In this document: positions 40,697-44,225 of the stretch, piece after piece | Layout: every line of letters begins with the position of its first letter | Numbering within the stretch: position 1 is the first letter of the stretch | Position numbers and translations under genes: made by a program | NCBI GenBank assembly: GCA_902778375.1 | Contig: CACYXJ010000013.1 | Span: 1-44,225 of the forward strand | DNA: 44,225 bases | Direction: 5' to 3' | Source: an uncultured Erysipelotrichaceae bacterium | GTDB lineage: Bacteria > Bacillota_I > Bacilli_A > Erysipelotrichales > Erysipelotrichaceae | The notes under the pieces: model-generated | Told to the model about the DNA's origin: nothing | The model's input: only the letters and a program-made list of their open reading frames with translations | Databases searched by the model: none

Positions 40697-41071
40697 TTAC
40701 TGTTTTTCGAAGAAGAGCTTGACTGTGATAACCTCTCCAACAAGCTGGCCGTCTGTATCCGTAAATGTCATGTTGACATCGCCGGTAGTTTTAACACCGT
40801 CTTCCAGTTCGACCCATGTGAAAGTGTTATTGGTGCCTTCAGGATCATCAAATGTACCTGTGCCGTCGCCTTTGAGTTCGAGAAAAACTTCCTTGCCTTC
40901 GAATACTTCTTCAGCAGAGACTTTCTGACCGAACGCTTCAGCACTGACAGCTTTCCAGGTGCCGATGTACTTGCTGTTGGCTACATCTTTGTTCTCCTTT
41001 TTGCAGCCGACAAGAACGAAGCATGTCATGACCAGCATGAAGCTGCAGAGAACAGACATAAATTTTTTCAT
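40697..41071 (-). CDS. Small lipocalin-like lipoprotein
   Basis: 124 residues. Signal MKKFMSVLCSFMLVMTCFVLVGC with lipobox VLVGC (residues 19-23). The mature part begins KKENKDVANSKYIGTWKAVS; the GTWK opening and the beta-rich, acidic body (VFLELKGDGTGTFDD, NTFTWVELEDGVKTTG) resemble lipocalin-like or copper-resistance-type beta-barrel domains of unknown ligand. A TTG upstream in frame at 41086 overlaps the ribosome site GGAGGG, so the ATG at 41071 is chosen. It has its own promoter and terminator and so stands alone, at the left border of the AT-rich end region. Confidence 0.8.
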   Translation of the reverse strand: MKKFMSVLCSFMLVMTCFVLVGCKKENKDVANSKYIGTWKAVSAEAFGQKVSAEEVFEGKEVFLELKGDGTGTFDDPEGTNNTFTWVELEDGVKTTGDVNMTFTDTDGQLVGEVITVKLFFEKQ

Positions 41072-41109
41072 GTTATTTCCCTCCAATGCAGTTGAAAACT
41101 GCCTATTTC

Positions 41110-41138
41110 AATATATCAAATCATTGTGCAAATGTCAG
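41110..41138 (-). promoter_or_regulatory. Promoter of the lipocalin-like lipoprotein
   Basis: Minus strand: -35 CTGACA (41138-41133), 17-base spacer, -10 TATATT (41115-41110). It lies about 30 bases beyond the stop of the double-glycine peptide gene, so the lipoprotein does not depend on that gene's transcript. Confidence 0.65.
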
Positions 41139-41168
41139 TATGCAGACAGAATAAAGGTTTTTCTATTT

Positions 41169-41621
41169 TTACCAGGAACGTGAAACATATACATCAAAAC
41201 CTGAGGCGTAAAGACCGCAGGTGCGGCATGCATACATTGAATGAATGTCATTACGCGGATCTTTTTTTGCAATATAAAATGTATGAGCTCCGCATCTGGG
41301 ACAGGCACAGCCAAGCGGATAATGATCATAGTCGACATTTACGGCAAAGCATCCGCCGTCAGTTCCCCAGCAATGGCTGTCGGGTTCGACGGTTGCTGCA
41401 CATCCTGCCGTTGCATAGTCGCGTTCTGTGGTGGCACCACCGCTGACAGAAGAGAGTTCATCCATGGAGAGACTTTTGTATTCAGAACTGGCTTTGACAA
41501 CTTCCTTTATGAATTCAGATCTCTCTTCGCTGATTTCATATCCGTTTTGTATAAGAATCTGTTGTATTTCTTCTGCTGTTTCAGCATTCATTAACTGCTG
41601 AATAAGATCGTCTTTTTCCAT
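41169..41621 (-). CDS. Double-glycine leader peptide with C-terminal zinc-ribbon-like domain
   Basis: 150 residues. Residues 1-62 look like a Nif11/bacteriocin-type leader: an acidic helical part (MEKDDLIQQLMNAETAEEIQ, NGYEISEER) ending in SMDELSSVSGG, the double-glycine site used by exporting peptidase transporters. The remaining 88 residues hold eight cysteines: single Cys in AGCAAT, SHCWG and GGCFA, then CACPRCGAHTFYI and, 21 residues after the CPRC pair, ACRTCGLYASG, a CxxC-x21-CxxC zinc-ribbon-like arrangement. The ATG at 41621 follows AGGAG by eight bases; a TATAAT (41651-41646, minus strand) lies upstream. No exporter or modification enzyme is in the window. It could be a secreted peptide precursor or a protein using the leader for another purpose. 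Function unknown. Confidence 0.75.
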   Translation of the reverse strand: MEKDDLIQQLMNAETAEEIQQILIQNGYEISEERSEFIKEVVKASSEYKSLSMDELSSVSGGATTERDYATAGCAATVEPDSHCWGTDGGCFAVNVDYDHYPLGCACPRCGAHTFYIAKKDPRNDIHSMYACRTCGLYASGFDVYVSRSW

Positions 41622-41645
41622 ATATAAATCTCCTGATTGCATTTA

Positions 41646-41651
41646 ATTATA
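41646..41651 (-). promoter_or_regulatory. -10 box of the double-glycine peptide gene
   Basis: TATAAT on the minus strand, about 25 bases before the start codon at 41621. The -35 is not clear; an imperfect inverted repeat lies just upstream. Confidence 0.5.
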
Positions 41652-41661
41652 TAATAAAGTT

Positions 41662-41723
41662 CATAGTATTATTACTATTCATTTCCTGAATGGATTGTCA
41701 TGAATAATAAGTATTAGTCTATG
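41662..41723. repeat. Imperfect long inverted repeat between divergent genes
   Basis: Left arm 41662-41682 (CATAGTATTATTACTATTCAT) and right arm 41700-41723 begin and end as reverse complements (ATGAATA...CTATG) with small gaps inside. It sits between the double-glycine peptide gene (minus) and the esterase gene (plus). It may be an operator or the trace of an insertion. Confidence 0.4.
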
Positions 41724-41787
41724 GAACATTTGATAATTTACAATAATTTCAGTTACTGAATGTGTAAAACAGATGGAGGATTGATTT

Positions 41788-42579
41788 ATGGCGTTGCTGC
41801 AGATGGATTTCAGATCAAAAGCATTAAAAAGAACAGTTTCAGTGAATGTAATTCTTCCGGTTGAACGGTTTAAAGGACCATATCCGACTTTGTATCTTCT
41901 TCACGGCCTGACAGACAATTACAACAGCTGGCTCAGTAACAGCAGAATCAGGCTTTGGGCAGAAGAAAGCGGTCTTGCAGTTGTCATGCCTTCCGGTGAA
42001 AATTCATTCTATATGGATGTTCTTGTTAAGGATGGATGTCTCGGTGATTTTGGTGAATATGTCGGACGTGAACTTGTAGAAGTAACACGCGAACTGTTTC
42101 CGCTCTCTGATAGTCGTGATGATACTTTCATCGGCGGATTGTCCATGGGAGGATTTGGTGCCTGCCGCAACGGCCTTAAATACTGTGATACATTCAGTAA
42201 GGTTGCAATTCTGTCAGGTGCGCTCCATTTCTATGAATATCCTGCAGACTGGGTCGAAACGAAAGGCAACACAATCGGTGAAGTCAGAAATTTCGGAAAT
42301 CTGGAAGAAACAAGAAATACAGACAGAAATCCCCGTTATCTGATCAATGTAATCAAAAATGATCCGGAAAAGAAATTCCCTGAATTCTATATAGCCTGCG
42401 GTTTGCAGGATGTATTGCTGGAAGCAAACCGTTCAATTGCCAAGGCACTGGAAGAAGCCGGGGCTGATGTTACATATGAAGAGGGGGAAGGTATCCATGA
42501 CTGGTACTTTTGGGATACATATATCCAGCATGTACTGAAATGGCTGAATTACAGTGCCCAAAGTAAAGAGAATAACTGA
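41788..42579 (+). CDS. Esterase D-like serine esterase (PF00756)
   Basis: 263 residues, alpha/beta-hydrolase of the esterase/FrmB/tributyrin-esterase group. Seen: TLYLLHGLTDNYNSWL as the oxyanion strand, FIGGLSMGGFGA with the nucleophile Ser119, CGLQDVLLEAN with the acidic residue and GIHDWYFWD with the histidine. No signal peptide. Relatives act on short acyl esters or S-formylglutathione; the substrate is unknown. GGAGG precedes the ATG. A perfect small palindrome TTCAGT-T-ACTGAA (41748-41760) sits about 30 bases upstream. Divergent from the double-glycine peptide gene. Confidence 0.87.
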   Translation: MALLQMDFRSKALKRTVSVNVILPVERFKGPYPTLYLLHGLTDNYNSWLSNSRIRLWAEESGLAVVMPSGENSFYMDVLVKDGCLGDFGEYVGRELVEVTRELFPLSDSRDDTFIGGLSMGGFGACRNGLKYCDTFSKVAILSGALHFYEYPADWVETKGNTIGEVRNFGNLEETRNTDRNPRYLINVIKNDPEKKFPEFYIACGLQDVLLEANRSIAKALEEAGADVTYEEGEGIHDWYFWDTYIQHVLKWLNYSAQSKENN

Positions 42580-42595
42580 ATTAACGTCATAATCA

Positions 42596-42946
42596 ATGAT
42601 CTTGGAAGATACAAACTCATCCACGAGGGCTGAATATAATTGTGAATCAATTAACAAATAAACTGCAAATTTATCACCGGAGACTGTCAGCAAATATCCC
42701 GGTCGTACGATTGCGGATCCGGCTGAGCCGATCCGGGATGAATTTCAGCAATATCATGAAGAATTGTCAAAACGCGGTATATTCAGATTGATTAAAAAAG
42801 AAATATCGATGCAGTTATTTGTGACTACGATGACTATGATCTATAAATGTGGCAGCATATATTCCAAAACCGGACATGAAACATGGCTGACGAAAAGGAT
42901 CATCAGGCAATGCGTAAGAGACATCGAATTTGATATTTACGGGTAA
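42596..42946 (+). pseudogene. Decayed or split reading frame of unknown origin
   Basis: An ATG at 42596 opens 21 codons that end at TAA (42659-42661). The same frame then runs 94 codons to TAA at 42944 without another stop (SPETVSKYPGRTIADPAEP, RDEFQQYHEELSKRGIF, then KTGHETWLTKRIIRQCVRD). The composition of the first part looks coding. No ribosome site precedes the ATG, and a proper terminator follows at 42967, as if a real gene once ended here. No family is recognised. An alternative is a short gene beginning within the second part. Confidence 0.4.
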
Positions 42947-42966
42947 TTACCCGTGCCGATTCAAAT

Positions 42967-42992
42967 AAGCGGCCCACAGCGGGTCGCTTTTT
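42967..42992 (+). terminator. Terminator after the decayed frame
   Basis: AAGCGGCCC (42967-42975) pairs with GGGTCGCTT (42981-42989) with one mismatch, then TTTTT. A separate perfect palindrome, ACGGGTAA/TTACCCGT (42939-42954), overlaps the preceding stop codon. Confidence 0.75.
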
Positions 42993-43052
42993 ATAAGATC
43001 TAGATTATCTGTAATACAATGAGGATCAAGTACGTGTAAATACTATTTGTAA

Positions 43053-43156
43053 TGTATCAACTTAAAGGAAATAACAGAAGGATAAAACAACACACCATTG
43101 ACCATTTATAAGCATTTGTATCGACTTAATGTAAAGTTGTATCATCTTAACGTAAA
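43053..43156 (+). repeat. Three direct repeats, two in tandem with a 21-bp period
   Basis: TGTATCAACTTAA (43053-43065), TGTATCGACTTAATGTAAAG (43117-43136) and TGTATCATCTTAACGTAAA (43138-43156). The last two are adjacent with a 21-base period and match at about 17 of 21 positions; the first is 64 bases upstream, close to three periods. On the complementary strand they contain TACATTAAG and TACGTTAAG separated by 12 bases, which fit the LytTR-regulator box (AgrA/ComE/PlnC type). The repeats end directly at a TTGACA. Confidence 0.65.
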
Positions 43157-43186
43157 TTGACATTTATCTGATTTAAGCCAGATATA
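43157..43186 (+). promoter_or_regulatory. Promoter candidate next to the direct repeats
   Basis: Perfect -35 TTGACA (43157-43162) immediately after the second tandem repeat; the -10 is AGATAT (17-base spacer) or GATATA (18). A weak -10 with an abutting repeated operator is the usual form of an activator-dependent promoter. Confidence 0.5.
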
Positions 43187-43246
43187 TCGATTCTATATAA
43201 TACTTCGCATAATGTATGTTATACGATTCTTTTGTTTTCAATTTCT

Positions 43247-43302
43247 GGCAGTTATGAAGGCTGATTACCATTACCCCTGTCTGAAGTATGAACTGCCTTT
43301 TT
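43247..43302 (+). terminator. Terminator-like hairpin in the AT-rich tract
   Basis: GGCAGTT (43247-43253) and AACTGCC (43291-43297) with a 37-base loop, then TTTTT. With the promoter at 43157 it would bound a transcript of about 110 bases. The long loop makes it uncertain. Confidence 0.4.
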
Positions 43303-43542
43303 ATTGCCATCTTTTTAATAAACAACACTGCATTATTTACATATCAAAAACCTTTATTGTGAAACAAGCCATTTCTATCAAAACGTTTTCAGTAATCACT
43401 TCATAACAGGGCTGTTTCATTTTCTCATGTCACTTGTACTTTTCTTTCCCCCTTCTGATAAATATGGAAATACTTATTCAATTACAGGATAATAACGATG
43501 TATACTGGAATGCTGCTAAAAACAGCAACGGAGAAAATGATC

Positions 43543-43635
43543 ATGAGTGATAACAAAAAAGTCATTGATAATGAAGTGCTGAAAAGCGTAGCAGGCGGTC
43601 AGACCGAAGAAGAGTATTATGCGGAACTGGCATAA
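43543..43635 (+). CDS. Short peptide with double-glycine leader
   Basis: 30 codons from ATG 43543 to TAA 43633. MSDNKKVIDNEVLKSVAGG is a typical bacteriocin/pheromone-type leader (acidic, LKSVAGG at the end) followed by QTEEEYYAELA. GGAG lies nine bases before the ATG; in-frame ATGs at 43498, 43510 and 43537 are alternatives that would lengthen the leader. If translated and exported alone, the mature product would be an acidic 11-residue peptide. If the TAA is a recent mutation, this is the first part of an 86-residue protein continuing to 43806. Both readings are possible; see the next entry. Confidence 0.5.
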   Translation: MSDNKKVIDNEVLKSVAGGQTEEEYYAELA

Positions 43636-43806
43636 TTCGGCCTTCTTGACACCGAAGAACATCTTCTGAATGGTAAAAAATGTGGAGACTGCAACATGGG
43701 CAAACTCAGTTTCTTAAGATATCAGCCAGGTCCATTCGGCAATAAGGAAGCGGTTTATTACTGTGACCTCTGCCATGAATACACCGTCACCGGCCTTCGC
43801 AAATAA
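43636..43806 (+). pseudogene. In-frame zinc-ribbon-like segment after the stop codon
   Basis: Directly in frame after the TAA at 43633, 56 codons stay open to the next stop (43804-43806): FGLLDTEEHLLNGKKCGDCN, then KLSFLRYQPGPFGNKEAV and YYCDLCHEYTVTGLRK. The CGDC and CDLC pairs are 23 residues apart, and the end (Y-x-C-x-x-C-x-x-Y-x-x-T-G) matches that of the 150-residue protein at 41169 (YACRTCGLYASG). There is no ribosome site before it, so it is best seen as the core domain of the preceding leader, cut off by one nonsense codon. Confidence 0.5.
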
Positions 43807-43821
43807 AGATCAGTAAATCGA

Positions 43822-43847
43822 AGAGAGCTGAAAACAGCTCTTTTTTC
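43822..43847 (+). terminator. Terminator after the second leader/zinc-ribbon locus
   Basis: AGAGCTG, AAAA, CAGCTCT (43824-43841) then TTTTTT. A clean intrinsic terminator right after the zinc-ribbon segment, showing that the whole 43543-43806 stretch is one transcription unit. Confidence 0.88.
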
Positions 43848-43861
43848 TGTTCCATAACAAA

Positions 43862-43884
43862 AGCGGATCATACCGATCCGCTGC
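43862..43884 (-). terminator. Terminator of the methyltransferase gene
   Basis: Minus strand AGCGGATC, GGTAT, GATCCGCT followed by TTTGTT. An 8-bp perfect stem with a moderate T run. Confidence 0.6.
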
Positions 43885-43909
43885 TTTGTATCCTTTTCAT
43901 ATGAACCAG

Positions 43910-44225
43910 TCAGTCACTGACTTTTCTGACAATCGACTGATACATGACAAGATCCTGATCTTTGGATTTCTGATGGAATGTGTTCTGCATGACCATCTTC
44001 AGCTGCGGGAACTGTCTGAGAAATTCCGTATACTTGTCTTCGGTCATTCTGGTGTAATAGCACATGTCCTTATAACCGTCTTCTTCACCGTATTCAAACG
44101 AAGCATACAGGATGCCGTTTGGCTTGAGAGCACGGATGATCTTCGGATACAGTTCCGCCAGCGCGTCATGTTCCAGATGCATGATCGAAGCACTGGCATA
44201 AATACCGTCGTATTCATCCTCATCG
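43910..44225 (-). CDS. Class I SAM-dependent methyltransferase (5' end outside window)
   Basis: The C-terminal 104 residues are visible; the frame remains open to the right edge. Seen: DEYDGIYASASIMHLEHDAL, the motif around the post-IV strand of Rossmann-type methyltransferases (YDxIxxxxxLxHL), then ALKPNGILYASFEYGEEDGY, the typical strand after motif IV with a glycine turn. Relatives include TehB/UbiE-like small-molecule methyltransferases; the SAM-binding motif I is off the window, so the substrate cannot be judged. Confidence 0.8.
   Translation of the reverse strand, partial: DEDEYDGIYASASIMHLEHDALAELYPKIIRALKPNGILYASFEYGEEDGYKDMCYYTRMTEDKYTEFLRQFPQLKMVMQNTFHQKSKDQDLVMYQSIVRKVSD

Larger units (their letters stand above)
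42993..43497. other. AT-rich intergenic tract
   Basis: About 500 bases clearly richer in A and T than the rest of the window. It holds the direct repeats (43053-43156), a TTGACA promoter candidate, small inverted repeats (TATCTG/CAGATA at 43165-43184) and a terminator-like hairpin at 43247. The open frame at 43212-43406 has no ribosome site and was not accepted as a gene. Confidence 0.6.

Noticed and set aside
42433-42693. 86-codon minus-strand frame across the end of the esterase gene
   Set aside because: More than half lies antisense to the esterase; no ribosome site or motif.
43053-43156. Plasmid-type iterons or a short CRISPR array
   Set aside because: Only three imperfect copies, two of them abutting without spacers, and no replication or cas gene nearby.
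43212-43406. 64-codon open frame in the AT-rich tract
   Set aside because: No ribosome site, skewed composition typical of AT-rich noncoding sequence, and it runs through a terminator-like hairpin.
43633-43635. TAA as a recoded or read-through codon joining leader and zinc ribbon
   Set aside because: No SECIS-like hairpin or known read-through context follows, and TAA ends many ordinary genes here. Nonsense mutation or a true short peptide is simpler.

Overview
The window (44,225 bases) looks like chromosome from a low-to-mid G+C member of the Bacillota, most probably an Erysipelotrichia-like gut bacterium. Supporting this are strong Shine-Dalgarno sites, T-box leaders before trpS and alaS, Spx, IreB, DUF1292, YlxM, ComEA/ComEC, the order alaS-ireB-ruvX-DUF1292-mltG-udk-greA, and an E. 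coli-like gut beta-glucuronidase. The placement rests on gene content and order; no rRNA or species marker is present, and no tRNA, CRISPR array, insertion sequence or prophage was recognised.

Layout. 1-1765: end of moaA and a MOSC-MogA fusion (molybdenum cofactor). 1844-3226: mgtE. 3313-5182 (minus): T-box leader, trpS and a lipoprotein. 5233-9087: spx, then mnmA-recD2. 9154-10701: a cytoplasmic GH13 amylase behind two cre-like sites. 10753-13687 (minus): an ABC importer of the TrpXYZ type. 13734-16638: T-box leader and alaS. 16795-19942: ireB-ruvX-DUF1292-mltG-NUDIX-udk, mostly overlapping by 4-8 bases. 20001-21512: an alpha/beta hydrolase with a palindromic promoter, and greA. 21559-29135: comEA-comEC-holA-sdaA-deoxyinosine glycosylase-U32 protease-mscL. 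29240-31033: uidA. 31186-37554: smc-ftsY-ylxM-ackA-nrnA. 37623-40523: a 966-residue MscS channel with large extracytoplasmic regions.

The last 3.5 kb (about 40.7-44.2 kb) is different: AT-richer, with small genes, decayed frames and repeats. It holds a lipocalin-like lipoprotein, a 150-residue peptide with a double-glycine leader and a C-terminal zinc-ribbon-like domain, an esterase, a decayed frame, an approximately 500-base AT-rich tract with tandem 21-bp direct repeats, and a second double-glycine leader separated by one TAA codon from a second zinc-ribbon-like segment. A partial methyltransferase ends the window.

The most unusual candidate system is this pair of double-glycine-leader/zinc-ribbon proteins together with the nearby repeats, whose complement resembles LytTR-type (AgrA/ComE/plantaricin) boxes. 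No exporter, sensor kinase or response regulator is visible in the window. Other points of interest are a terminator hairpin whose loop contains the comEA ribosome-binding site and start codon, two probable leaderless genes (mnmA and holA), a shortened Smc, and an Spx with a cysteine-rich tail.
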